In this document: in pieces, positions 49,201-59,082 of the stretch
Layout of the letters: the number at the start of each line of letters is the position of its first letter
How positions within the stretch are numbered: the stretch's first letter is position 1
Source: Symsagittifera roscoffensis
Lineage: Eukaryota; Xenacoelomorpha; Acoela; Convolutidae
NCBI RefSeq assembly: GCF_963678635.1
Contig: NC_087066.1
Location: forward strand, 31,067,301 to 31,131,300
Length of the DNA: 64,000 nucleotides
Direction of reading: 5' to 3'
Translations under genes and position numbers: made by a program
Notes under the pieces: model-generated
Databases searched by the model: none
Seen by the model: only the letters and a program-made list of their open reading frames with translations
Told to the model about the DNA's origin: nothing

Positions 49201-52200
49201 CTCGACTTAAGAAAAGACTTAGACTGCGCAATTTCTGAAATGACTTAAGCGGCGCGACTTAACAAAAGACTTAAGCTGCGCAATTTAAGAAAAGACTGAC
49301 ATCGCGGCTTAAGAAAAGACTAACGGTGCGACTTAAGTAAAAACTTAGGCGACGCAACTTAAGAAAAGACTGACGGCGCGACTTAAGAAATGACTGACGG
49401 CGCGACTTAAGAAAAGAATGACGGCGCGACTTAACAAAAGACTTAAGCGGCTCGATTTAAGAAAAGACCTAAACGACGCGACATAAGAAAAAACTTAAGT
49501 GGCGCAACATAAAAAAAGACTGACAGCGCGGTTTAAGAAAAGGTTCAAGCGGCGGGACTTAAGACAAGACTCAATGGCTCGACTTAAGAAAAGACTTAAG
49601 CGGCTCGACTTAAGAAAAGACTTAGACTGCGCGATTTCTGAAATGACTTAAGCGGCGCGACTTAACAAAAGACTTAAGCGACGCAACTTAAGAAAAGACT
49701 GACGGCGCGACTTAAGAAATGACTGACGGCGCGACTTAAGAAAAGAATGACGGTGCGACTTAACAAAAGACTTAAGCGGCGCGACTCAAGAAAAGACTGA
49801 CGGCGTGGCTTAAGAAAAGACTTAGGATGCGCGACTTAAGAAATGACTTAAATGGCGCGTTTTTAAAAAAAAAGATTTAAGCGGCGCGACTCAAGAAAAG
49901 ACTGAAGGCGCGACTTAACAAAAGACTTAAGCTGCGCGACTTAAGAAATTACTTAAGCGGCATGACTTAAAAATAGACTCAAACGGCGCGACTTAAAAAA
50001 AGGTTGTCGTCGCGACGTTTGAAACTTCTGACGGCGCGACTTAAGAAAAGACTGACGCGTGACTTAAGAAAAGACGTAGGCTGCAATACTTAAGAAAAGA
50101 CTTGAGCGACGCAACTTTAGAAAAGAATGACGGTGCGACTTAGGAAAAGACTCAGCGATGCGACCTAAGATAAACTTAATGGCTCGACTTAAGAAAAGAT
50201 TTAAGCGGCGCGACTTAAGAAAAGACTGACGGCGCGACTTATGAAAAGACTTAGACTGCGCTACTTAAGAAAAGACCGACGGCGCGACTTAAGAAAAGAC
50301 TCAAGAGGCGCGACTTAAGAAAAGATTCAAGCGGCTCGAATTAAGAAAACACTTAAGCGGCGCGACTTAAGAAAAGACTGACAGCACGCCTTAAGAAAAG
50401 ACTTCAGCGGCGCGAATTAAGAAAAGTCTGACGACTTGACTTAAGAAAAGACTTAAGCGGCGGGACTTAAGAAAAGACTTAAGCGGCGCGAATTAAAAAA
50501 ACTTAGGCGGTACGACATAAGAAAAGACTTAAGCGGCGCAACTTAAGAAAAATCTGAGAGCGTGACTTAAGAAAAGACTCAAGCGGCAGGACTTAAGAAG
50601 AGACTTAGACTGCACGACTTAAGAAAAGACTGACGGCGCGACTTAAGAAAAAACTCAGACTGCGCGACTCAAGAAAATAATGACGGCGCGACTTAAGAAA
50701 AGACTTAAGCGACGCGACTTAAGAAAAGACTTAAGCCGCGCGACTTAAGAAAAGACTTGAGCGACAAAACTTAAGAAAAGACCGACGGCGCTACTTAAGA
50801 AAAGACTCAAGCGGCGCGACTTAAGAAAATCCTTAAGCGTCTCGATATAAGAAAAGACTTAAGCGGCGCGACATAAGAAAAGACTTAAGCGGATCGAATT
50901 TAAAACAGGTTTAGACTGCGCTACTTAAGAAAATACTGACGGCGCGACTTAAGAAAAGACTTAAGCGACGCGACTTAAGAAAAAACATAAGCTGCGCGAC
51001 TTAAGAAAAGTTTTAAGCGGCCCAACTTAAGAAAAGACTGACGGCGCGACTTAAGAAAAGACTCAAGCGGCGCGACTTAAGAAAAGACTTAAGCGGCTCG
51101 ATTTAAGAAAAGATTTCAGCGGCGCGACGTAAGAAAAGACTGACAGCACGCCTTAAGAAAAGACTTCAACGGCGCGACTTAAGAAAATACTGACGACCTG
51201 ATTTAAGAAAAGACTTAAGCGGCGCGACTTAAAAAAAACTTAGGCGGCGCGACGTAAGAAAAGACTTAAGCGGCGCAACTTAAGAAAAAACTGACAGCGC
51301 GACTTAAGAAAAGACTCAAGCGGCGCGACTTAAGAAAAGAAAGACATCGCGGCTTAAGAAAAGACTTCAACGGCGCGACTTAAAAAAATACTGACGACCT
51401 GACTTCAGAAAAGACTTAAGCGGCGCGACTTAAAAAAAACTTAGGCGGCGCGACATAAGAAAAGACTTAAGCGGCGCAACTTAAGAAAAAACTGACAGCG
51501 CGACTTAAGAAAAGACTCAAGCGGCGCGACTTAAAAAAAGAAAGACATCGCGGCTTAAGAAAAGACTAACGGCACGACTTAAGAAAAAATTTAAAATTTA
51601 AGCGACGCAACTTAAGGAAAGACTGACGGCGCGGCTTAAGAAAAAACTGACGGCGCGACTTAAAAAAAGACTGACGGCGCGACTTAAGAAAAAACCGACA
51701 GCGCGACTTAAGAAAAGACTTAGGATGCGCGACTGAAGAAATGACTTAAGCGGCGCGACTCAAGAAAATACTGACGGCGCGACTTAAGAAAAGACCGACA
51801 GCGCGACTTAAGAAAAGACTTAGGATGCGCGACTTAAGAAATGACTTAAGCGGCGCGACTTAAGAAAAGACTTAAGCGGCGCGACTCAAGAAAATACTGA
51901 AGGCGCGACTTAACAAAAGACTGACCGCGCGAGTTAAGAAATTACTTAAGCGGCGTGACTTAAAAATAGACTTAAGCGGTGCGACTTAAAAAATAGACTG
52001 ACGGCGCGACTTTTGAAATTTCTGACGACGCGACTTAAGAAAAGACTGACGGCGCCACTTAAGAAAAGACTGACGGCGCGACTTAAGAAAAAACTTAAGC
52101 GACGCAACTTAAGGAAAGACTGGCGGCGCGGGTTAAGAAAAGACTGACGGCGCGACTTAAGAAAAGACTGACGGCGCGTCTTAAGAAAAGACTGACAGCG

Positions 52201-53127
52201 CGACTTAAGAAAAGACTTAGGATGCGCGACTTAAGAAATGACTTAAGCGGCGCGACTTAAGAAATTACTTAAGCGGCGTGACTTAAAAATAGACTTAAGC
52301 GGTGCGACTTAAAAAATAAACTGATGGGGCGACTTTTGAAACTTCTGACGACGCGACTTAAGAAAAGACTGACGGCGCCACTTAAGAAAAGACTGACGGC
52401 GCGACTTATGAAAAAATTTAAGCGACGCAACTTAAGGAAAGACTGACGGCGCGGGTTAAGAAAAGACTGACGGCGCGACTTAAGAAAACACTGATGGCGC
52501 GACTTAAAAAAAGACTGACGGCGCGACTTACGAAAAGACTTAAGCGGCGCGACTCAAGAAAATACTGAAGGCGCGACTTAACAAAAGACTGACCGCGCGA
52601 CTTAAGAAATTACTTAAGCGGCGTGACTTAAAAATAGACTTAAGCGGTGCGACTTAAAAAATAGACTGACGGAGCGACTTTTGAAACTTCTGACGACGCG
52701 ACTTAAGAAAAGACTGACGGCGCCACTTAAGAAAAGACTGACGGCGCGACTTATGAAAAAATTTAAGCGACGCAACTTAAGGAAAGACTGACGGCGCGGG
52801 TTAAGAAAAGACTGACGGCGCGACTTAAGAAAAGACTGACGGCGCGTCTTAAGAAAAGACTGACAGCGCGACTTAAGAAAAGACTTAGGATGCGCGACTT
52901 AAGAAATGACTTAAGCGGCGCGAATTAAGAAATTACTTAAGCGGCGTGACTTAAAAATAGACTTAAGCGGTGCGACTTAAAAAATAAACTGACGGGGCGA
53001 CTTTTGAAACTTCTGACGACGCGACTTAAGAAAAGACTGACGGCGCCACTTAAGAAAAGACTGACGGCGCGACTTAAGAAAACACTGACGGCGCGACTTA
53101 ATAAAAGACTGACGGCGCGACTTAAGC
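46200..53127 (+). repeat. satellite subfamily rich in 24-bp GACTGACGGCGC units; right end of array
   Basis: The 24-bp form GACGGCGCGACTTAAGAAAAGACT is common here, and block structure is weaker than further left except from about 51,600 to 53,050. There a block containing GACTTTTGAAACTTCTGACGA and GAAATTACTTAAGCGGCGTG recurs about every 300-350 bp. The last clear unit ends near 53,127 (GACGGCGCGACTTAAG, then unrelated sequence). Confidence 0.8.
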
Positions 53128-53197
53128 CTGCAAAAGCCAGTCTGAAAACGGTATGCTGCGCGACAAAGTATTTTCCTAATTCGGTGACCTCGATCCG
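53128..53197. other. unique junction between satellite and the 859-bp repeat
   Basis: About 70 bp of sequence that is neither satellite nor part of the 859-bp repeat. It contains GCTGCGCGACAAAG, faintly satellite-like. Confidence 0.5.
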
Positions 53198-54056
53198 GCT
53201 ACTCACACTTGGGTAACTCTCGTCAAAAATAGAGTCGTGGGTGTGACAAAGCGTGGAAGTAGCACGGTGGGTGAGGCCGGCTATAGAGCATGCTCATGAC
53301 GTCCTCGTCTGCTGGGTTAGGCCAGGAGTGAGGGTATAAGTTCATGCTCTCCTTTTGGAGGGTCCTGTTATTAATTCAACCTTTCATGCTATTTTTTGTT
53401 ACTGGTGCTTTCTTTTGTTGTCTTAGTTATGCCTTTTTCTCAAAAATCAAATTGTTTGTTTCGGGTTTGTCTTTCGACTTTTTGTTGTTTTCTTCTTTTG
53501 TGTTCAGACTTAAAAGTAGTCTTCAAAAGAATAATTTATCCAGTTTTAAGCTGGTGTTAATCCAGTTTGGGTACCGGGGGTTTCCTTTTCTTAGTCATGC
53601 TGTTGGGTTGTGGTTTGTCTTGTTTAGTAAGCTTGCGTTGGTTAGTTTGGATTAGTATATAATTCCTTTCCAATCGGGTTAAAGGAAAGTTTGAAACGTG
53701 TTAAAACTTGTTAGAGTTGTTATCAGTGAAAGTTAAAGTTTAAATTCATTATTTCGAACAATTCTTCGTGGGCGAGCTGTGCGATTGTCGATAGAATTTG
53801 TGGGCGAGTGAATATGAAGAAGCGCCTCTAAAAAGGTTAGTACAGCTATTTGCAATTTAAGAACAATTTTTATTATTTTACTACTTGAAAATTATAAAGT
53901 TTACTGCTTGATTTGGGGGTTGAAATTATTAAATTATTTTCAATTGTATGAATATTCACTGCTTTGGGGAAAAAATTTTAAACTTCAATTCACTGCTTTG
54001 TACGGGGTAATTTTTTGTTCAATTATTGAATTTTTGAGTTAAGAGAAATTTTTGAA
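53198..54056 (+). repeat. 859-bp direct repeat, left copy
   Basis: Identical to 56,628-57,486 apart from six substitutions (C/A, G/T, A/G, C/T, A/T, G/A in order) and no indels. Homology starts at GCTACTCACACTT and stops after AATTTTTGAA. Inside are an imperfect inverted repeat (ACTCACACT against GGGTGTGA), a TATAAG, a T-rich central part, and AAAAAG followed by GTTAGTAC, which fits a splice donor. A long terminal repeat is the obvious thought, but there are no TG/CA ends, no primer-binding site after 54,056 and no target duplication. A recently copied promoter-bearing repeat is the safer description. The 103-codon frame at 53,344-53,655 is F/L-rich; all three changes in it between copies alter the residue. 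Confidence 0.9.
53335..53340 (+). promoter_or_regulatory. TATA-like element in the left 859-bp repeat
   Basis: TATAAG after a GC-richer stretch (53,260-53,330) in an otherwise AT-rich neighbourhood, and before a T-rich region. The match alone is weak; the support is its identical setting in both copies and a donor-like site about 495 bp downstream. Confidence 0.3.
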
Positions 54057-54340
54057 AGGGGAGGATAGCGAACGCCTGTTTTAAAAAAATTTTAACATTT
54101 TAAAAAAATTTGTCTTTTGACGCCCTTAATTAGTAGAAAAAGAAACATTAATTTGTTTGTCCGAGAATATTTAAAACATCCGCCGGTTGATGTTCATTTA
54201 CCTTAACCAACAAGAGTGTTCTTATCAGGGCGAAGCCCTGAATATTCCGACTGCTCTTTAAAGTCTATGCCCGCACCGAGCACCCTTGGATCATAATCAT
54301 TTATATTGTCTTAATATGGTTAGTATCTATATAATTACAA
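54057..54340. other. spacer after left 859-bp repeat; contains GGGCGAAGCCCTGAA
   Basis: The sequence diverges from the right copy exactly at 54,057. At 54,228-54,262 it has AGGGCGAAGCCCTGAA and CCGACTGCTC, resembling the first 30 bases of the window, perhaps a terminus of a dispersed element. No coding frame. Confidence 0.4.
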
Positions 54341-54900
54341 AGCAATCGATTATAATCCATTGAAAATGGACTATAACCATTTTATTTTTAATGTCAAAAT
54401 AATACATTGTAATCAATTATAATCCATTAAAAATGAATTATATTCTTTAGATTTTTTATGCCAATATAAGAATATAATTGATGTTTTTGAGATGTTAAAT
54501 ATGAAATTTCCAATTTTTTCCAAAATTATCTTATATCTTGTTTAGTGCAGTCGCTACGTACGTTTCATAAAATGTTTCATCTTATTACAAACTATGTTTT
54601 TTTGTCTTATATATTTGGGTTGAGCACATCCAGTTTACTTTACCCCCCCCCCCCAGTTTGCTTTACCCTCCCCTCAAGCTGTTTACTTTACCCCCTCCCC
54701 CGCAGCTTACTTCAACTGGGAGGGGGGGTTAATTATATGCAATAAATTGAAACTAACTTTTTTTAAATTTGAGATTGTTTGTGAAAATCATACCCCTACA
54801 CGCCCAATAAAGTACTTCGCTCCTAGTAACAAATCAATTGTGGCAAATAAGCTTGTTTCAACCAAGGGAACGGTTTCTTAAACTTCTCTCAGTTTTGCAA
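54341..54900. repeat. diverged relative of the 8.0-9.5 kb spacer
   Basis: Three landmarks of the left spacer recur here: GATTATAATCCATT-type words (54,348-54,470), a C-rich CAGTTTACTTTACCCC patch (54,635-54,730), and ACACGCCCAATAAAGTACTT within a longer match at 54,740-54,850 to 8,650-8,775. The order of the first two is reversed relative to the left spacer, so it is a related but rearranged copy. Confidence 0.65.
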
Positions 54901-54920
54901 GGATTTCTCAGGTTTGGCAC

Positions 54921-55113
54921 AGATTTCGTCCTACTACAGATTTCGTCCTATTTAGTTAATTAACAGATTTCGTCCCATACAGATTCCGTCCCATATCCAA
55001 CATCCTATCATCCCATATCCAAATTTGTGGAACGAAATCTGTGTTTGGTTTCAAATGCGACAAAATCTGTTGAAATCAAAATGGGACGATATCTGTCATG
55101 GGACGAAATCTGT
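54921..55113. repeat. symmetric cluster of AGATTTCGTCC motifs
   Basis: Four forward copies of AGATTTCGTCC(C) or near matches start at 54,921, 54,938, 54,965 and 54,981. Four reverse-complement copies (GGGACGAAATCTGT or near matches) start at about 55,030, 55,057, 55,083 and 55,100. Both arms pair outward from a centre near 55,010, so the region can fold into a long interrupted hairpin. It may be a small fold-back element or an arrayed binding site; nothing here decides. Confidence 0.7.
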
Positions 55114-55114
55114 C

Positions 55115-55440
55115 ACAACCGCGCGAAATATTTTGCGGCTCACTTGTCCCAAATTGGCCGAAATGGCAATCTTTAAGCCCCCCCTAACTTTACATAATAT
55201 AATTACATGTGAAATATCTTTTCAAATTTAAGCTCAGGAAAACAATACTTTTTGAATGATATAAAAAAAATTTCCGTTAAAAATGGCTAGTTAAAAAGTC
55301 AAAATTTGTCTGAAAAAAACCCCTTAACGAGCTCAAATATTCAATTGCATTTGTTACGAAAGTCGAAACAATAATTTATTTAAAGTTGTTTTGTCATCTG
55401 ATGTGTATTTGTCTTCCCATCGATATAATGATCTGTTAAA
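55115..55440 (+). repeat. diverged relative of 236-469
   Basis: Shares ordered landmarks with the left end of the window: a CGCG start, a GGCAATTTTTAA / GGCAATCTTTAA pair, ACTTTACA, AACTCAGGAA / AGCTCAGGAA and AAGTCGAA. Identity is much lower than between the 7.5-kb copies. No gene. Confidence 0.5.
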
Positions 55441-56065
55441 CTCATCATTAAAACAGAAGATTAAAATCGAATGATCATTAGAATATTTTTTGATCTTGCA
55501 AATATATGACAGTGAAATAGCTCTGACATTGATTTTTAGACGATTTAGAAACTCTCAAAAGATTCTATAATAAAAAGTTTTGGAAATTTTGGACCAACAA
55601 ACTTCGTATTCTCTGCAGGTGCTTTCGCCAGATATTTTGAGTTATGATGGAATACTATACTCATAGAGTAATTTCAGATAAGGTACACCGTCTGCTCGTC
55701 ACGCTATCTTATTTTCGGCCGGAGAGGTTCGTGCAACTTCTTGGTCTTATACCAATCTTAATCTTATTCCTATATCTCCTAGTCTCAATCGATCTTATTC
55801 CTATATCTCCTAGTCTCAATCGACCGGTTTGCGCGAGTTAGTTCCAGAATGAGAACAACTGTATTCTAAATTTAATTCAAATTGTTCTGGTGTTGAAACT
55901 ACAAGTAGTTTCAACACTTTACAAATAAATAGGTTGTTAGTTTGATGGAGTATGATTAGTTAGTATTTAATGTTTTACAGAGATACAATATCATAATAAT
56001 AACCAATGGTAAATACTAGTTTAGATCTGGTTCCACCCATCCAGGGTTTAGAGAGTTTTAGTTTT
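55441..56065. other. spacer with a 31-bp tandem duplication and a perfect palindrome
   Basis: A 31-bp unit starting ATCTTATTCC is present twice head to tail at 55,761-55,791 and 55,792-55,822, without differences. At 55,890-55,917 GTGTTGAAACTAC and GTAGTTTCAACAC flank two A residues, a perfect 13-bp stem. No coding region is supported; a 65-codon frame spans the tandem repeat and is probably chance. Confidence 0.6.
55890..55917. other. perfect 13-bp palindrome
   Basis: GTGTTGAAACTAC, then AA, then GTAGTTTCAACAC. It could extrude as a hairpin or bind a dimeric factor. It is not followed by a T run, so it is not an RNA polymerase III or bacterial-type terminator. Confidence 0.6.
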
Positions 56066-56401
56066 TCAATGTTCGTATTGTAGTGTAGGATGGATGATGG
56101 TGTTTTTCTTTAGTGGTTGCGAGCATGTTCTTTTTTCGGGTTTGGAAGAAGAGATGTTATCACGGTAGTTTCGGGATATCGTATTATGGTTTCTGATCGA
56201 TTGTGATGCGTATTGATCTGATTGATTATAGAGAATAGGATCATTGCTATTCTCAATCTTGTTCGGATGTGGCATGTAATTCGACTTCGGATGAAGAGCC
56301 TGGTGACTTGGATCTGTACGTATAATTGAACATCGAGATGGCCATTGTTCTGTTGCAATGGGTTTTCTTTGCTGCGATGCCAAGTCATACTTTAAATTCA
56401 T
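56066..56401 (-). pseudogene. unrecognised N/S/P/Q-rich open frame, possibly relic coding sequence
   Basis: A 111-codon frame opening MNLKYDLASQQRK and rich in Asn, Ser, Gln, Pro and Ile. It lies on the same A/C-rich strand as the broken frames at 57.7-63.1 kb, with the right 859-bp repeat between them. That makes it plausible that it is another piece of the same relic, split by the repeat. No domain or family is recognised; there is no membrane segment or zinc-finger pattern. A 92-codon frame overlaps it in another phase, so coding is not certain. Confidence 0.3.
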
Positions 56402-56627
56402 TGAGTGTAGTGATTGTAGGCAGCATGTCAGGTGGTTTTGCTATTCCGTAGTTGGAGTATGATTAGGTTGTCAAGTTCCTTGCTGCTCGTCTTCGGGCTG
56501 TATATTATCTATATCTCGCATTGTATTATTTACATATATAACTCTTTGTTAATCTTGTTTTTTAGTCATGATCTTGTATTAGTTTTTATCGCAAAAGCGT
56601 TACTAATCAGTTCGGTTATTTTTATGA

Positions 56628-57486
56628 GCTACTCACACTTGGGTAACTCTCGTCAAAAATAGAGTCGTGGGTGTGACAAAGCGTGGAAGTAGCACGGTGG
56701 GTGAGGCCGGCTATAGAGCATGCTCATGACGTCCTCGTCTGCTGGGTTAGGCCAGGAGTGAGGGTATAAGTTCATGCTCTCCTTTTGGAGGGTCCTGTTA
56801 TTAATTCAACATTTCATGCTATTTTTTGTTACTGGTGCTTTCTTTTGTTTTCTTAGTTATGCCTTTTTCTCAAAAATCAAATTGTTTGTTTCGGGTTTGT
56901 CTTTCGACTTTTTGTTGTTTTCTTCTTTTGTGTTCAGACTTAAAAGTAGTCTTCAAAAGAATGATTTATCCAGTTTTAAGCTGGTGTTAATCCAGTTTGG
57001 GTACCGGGGGTTTCCTTTTCTTAGTCATGCTGTTGGGTTGTGGTTTGTCTTGTTTAGTAAGCTTGCGTTGGTTAGTTTGGATTAGTATATAATTCCTTTC
57101 CAATCGGGTTAAAGGAAAGTTTGAAACGTGTTAAAACTTGTTAGAGTTGTTATCAGTGAAAGTTAAAGTTTAAATTCATTATTTCGAACAATTCTTCGTG
57201 GGCGAGCTGTGCGATTGTCGATAGAATTTGTGGGCGAGTGAATATGAAGAAGCGTCTCTAAAAAGGTTAGTACTGCTATTTGCAATTTAAGAACAATTTT
57301 TATTATTTTACTACTTGAAAATTATAAAGTTTACTGCTTGATTTGGGGGTTGAAATTATTAAATTATTTTCAATTGTATGAATATTCACTGCTTTGGGGA
57401 AAAAATTTTAAACTTCAATTCACTGCTTTGTACGGGATAATTTTTTGTTCAATTATTGAATTTTTGAGTTAAGAGAAATTTTTGAA
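56628..57486 (+). repeat. 859-bp direct repeat, right copy
   Basis: Second copy of 53,198-54,056, 3,430 bp downstream in the same orientation with six substitutions. Here the downstream sequence (57,487 onward) supplies a pyrimidine-rich tract and an AG that fit a splice acceptor, which the left copy lacks. The right copy may therefore be the one with its original neighbour. Confidence 0.9.
56765..56770 (+). promoter_or_regulatory. TATA-like element in the right 859-bp repeat
   Basis: Same TATAAG and setting as at 53,335-53,340. Confidence 0.3.
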
Positions 57487-57531
57487 TTGATAAATAGTTT
57501 CTGTTTTTTATTTTACTTTTTTGTTTTGTAG
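57266..57531 (+). other. possible intron
   Basis: AAAAG is followed by GTTAGTAC at 57,266, a fair donor. A T-rich tract ending TTTTGTTTTGTAG closes at 57,531, a good acceptor. The length would be 266 bp. Removing it would join a leader inside the 859-bp repeat to sequence 7 bp before an ATG. This is inference from splice consensus only. Confidence 0.35.
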
Positions 57532-57538
57532 ATTATTG

Positions 57539-57706
57539 ATGAGTGTGCCTATGAAGAAAAAAGAAAACATTGAACAAGAATGGTTACTATTGTCTGAATT
57601 TATTAGTAAATTATTGAATTCATATTACCTAATCGTCGGTGAAGAAGCCATGGCAAAAACGTCGTGGATGATATTAGATGAGGTTAGTAGTTTAGCTAGC
57701 AAATGA
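57539..57706 (+). CDS. small unrecognised open frame after putative intron
   Basis: A 55-residue frame from ATG 57,539 (MSVPMKKKENIEQEW) to TGA at 57,706. The start is chosen as the first ATG after the putative acceptor. The product would have a basic KKK patch near the N terminus, then a mixed charged and leucine-rich stretch (residues about 10-50) that could be helical. It has no signal peptide or cysteine motif. Composition is balanced, unlike the F/K-rich chance frames of the flanks. It could be the first exon of a longer gene, since GAGGTTAGTAG near 57,679 resembles another donor. Function unknown. Confidence 0.3.
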   Translation: MSVPMKKKENIEQEWLLLSEFISKLLNSYYLIVGEEAMAKTSWMILDEVSSLASK

Positions 57707-57742
57707 ATGATGTATTTAGTTTGCAGAAGTGGTCAAAGCAAT

Positions 57743-58200
57743 TCAATTCGAGTGCTTTAATGATGTTGTGCTCTTCAGTGCTGGGTGATATTTCAAAAGG
57801 TGTGTTTTGAATAAGGTTAAGAGTTTATGATTATAGCGAGTGTTACATATGAATTCTAGGATTGGAACTTCAGCGGGCTGTAAGAATTCATGAGGGACAA
57901 TTAGTGGGCGGGATTCGTCTACAATTAGGAGTTTGGTTAGGGGACATAAGATATACATCTGGGTGATGGGATTGTAATTTCGGATGGTGCCTTGTAAGTT
58001 AGTGTCTTTAATACGATAGGTGAAGTTAAGAAAAAATGGTGAGGTGTAATTAGAGTTAATGTATTGATATCTATGATGAGGTTGTCGTGCTGGTGTATTG
58101 AGAGTGTAATGGTGTTGATTGAACTTGTAGTAAGTGTATGCGTGTGTATGTTTAGTTTGTAACATGATAACGCGTTAATAGTGCAAATCACGTTCTTTGG
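57743..58200 (-). pseudogene. unrecognised relic coding segment
   Basis: A 140-codon frame (57,743-58,165) overlaps an 84-codon frame in another phase. The distal half of the longer frame looks coding: it has ordinary hydrophobic spacing (PLTKLLIVDESRPLIVPHEF, near residue 75-95) and one clear leucine-rich end. It has no recognised domain. It follows the glycoprotein-like relic on the same strand, so it may be a further gene of the same element. Confidence 0.35.
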
Positions 58201-58278
58201 GTCTGAGGAAATGAAAGGTTAGTGAAAAGTGGTTAAATTTGTTAAAGTTTGAATCGTAAGCATGACTATCACGTAGTG

Positions 58279-58570
58279 CTACTGAGATGACGTTTGTCGT
58301 GTTTTTTTATTTAAGATGTTGAGGGTAAAAGTGTTTGGGGTTTTGATGAAAAATTTTTCTGTTAGTTGGGGGCTAGCAAATGGGTCGTTGTTTAGAAAGA
58401 TGTCTTCGTTAGTTCGTATGATGTTATGATCGTAATAAAGGATAGAATAATCGTTAGCTTTAGGTGCAGTGAATTTGATTAGTGATTGTATGTATCCTAT
58501 TTGGGTGAATTGTTTTGGGGTTAGTCTTATTGTTAGAAGATAGAGTTGGGTGCTGCACACTTCATTGTCA
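58279..58570 (-). pseudogene. unrecognised relic coding segment
   Basis: A 93-codon frame opening MCSTQLYLLTIRLTPKQF with mixed hydrophobic and acidic residues and a lysine/threonine-rich end. It is close to the neighbouring frames at 57,743-58,200 and 58,594-59,052 but separated by stops, as expected for one decayed gene broken by shifts. No family is recognised. Confidence 0.35.
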
Positions 58571-58593
58571 TAAGGGGTGTTATATAGTGGCAG

Positions 58594-59060
58594 TTATAGT
58601 AGATTAGTAAAGTGATAGTTTGATGTCCATGAAAGTGTAGGGTATAATACGTGCTCATTTACATAATTATGTTTCTCATCATTTGGGTCTGAATGGAAGT
58701 ATGTGTATTGTGGGAAAAAGGGATGACATTTTTGGAGAAATTCTTTGATATTAGTATGAAGTGGATGATTGACAAATGATGTGGATGTTCCTGGGTTAGA
58801 TGGGAATAGAGTATTTGGGAATTTTCTTTTACAGGTTCGGTAAGCTCTGGTTGTACTGGAGGATGGGGTTGATGAGGGAGTCGGGTTTTGTGAAGGGGTA
58901 TAATTTGAAGAGGGAGTTGGGGTTGATGGGTTGGATGATGTTATAGATCGTGAGAGTTTGATGGTGTTGTAATTGTTGTTGCATTGTGATGAAATTATCA
59001 AGCTCGTGTGATAATTGTGAGTTTTCTGAGTCGTTGTTATTGGACGGTTCACTGGTTAGA
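58594..59060 (-). pseudogene. P/S/T-rich relic segment
   Basis: A 152-codon frame starts at a GTG. In its middle is a Pro/Ser/Thr-rich run, then a basic patch (RTCKRKF) and a more ordinary C-terminal part with FLQKCHPFFPQYTYF. Another phase is open and acidic across 58,930-59,060, so a frame shift is likely near 58,920. A virion-associated or Gag-like protein is conceivable but not supported by any motif. Confidence 0.3.
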
Positions 59061-59082
59061 GGGGGTTATATATGGGTGTAAC

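Larger units (their letters stand above)
19054..53127 (+). repeat. 34-kb satellite array, 24-26 bp units with CTTAAG palindromes
   Basis: The typical 26-bp unit is GCGGCGCGA, CTTAAG, AAAAGA, CTTAA, read head to tail; a 24-bp variant ends GACTGAC in place of the second CTTAA. At about 25 bp per unit the array holds roughly 1,300 units. Each CTTAAG is self-complementary, and two of them 6 nt apart can form a short hairpin with loop AAAAGA. The unit is near 46 percent GC and CpG-rich, unlike the AT-rich flanks. Variants (GGTGCAACCTAAG, GGCACAACTTAAG, GATTGAGCAACGTGAC, GCGTAGTGAGG) mark blocks of higher order. Minus-strand open frames of 67-89 codons rich in SLFLSRA are artefacts of the repeat: 26 is not divisible by 3, so three units make a 26-residue pattern. 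A structural or centromere-type satellite is possible; function is not shown. Confidence 0.97.

Noticed and set aside
19054-53127. CRISPR array
   Set aside because: Units are contiguous, variable and lack unique spacers, and the context is eukaryotic with no cas genes.
19772-53206. Minus-strand open frames of 67-89 codons rich in SLFLSRA, VAPL and SFLKS
   Set aside because: They are translations of the satellite. A 26-bp unit read in triplets gives a 26-residue pattern every three units, and the frames start and stop with unit variants.
53344-53655. 103-codon F/L-rich frame present in both 859-bp repeats (also 56,774-57,085)
   Set aside because: T-rich DNA gives phenylalanine-rich frames by chance, and all three differences between copies change the residue, so there is no sign of constraint.
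53198-57486. The 859-bp repeats as an LTR pair around a 2.6-kb internal region
   Set aside because: No TG/CA ends, no primer-binding site after the left copy, no polypurine tract before the right copy, no target duplication, and no gag or pol between them. Kept only as a possibility.
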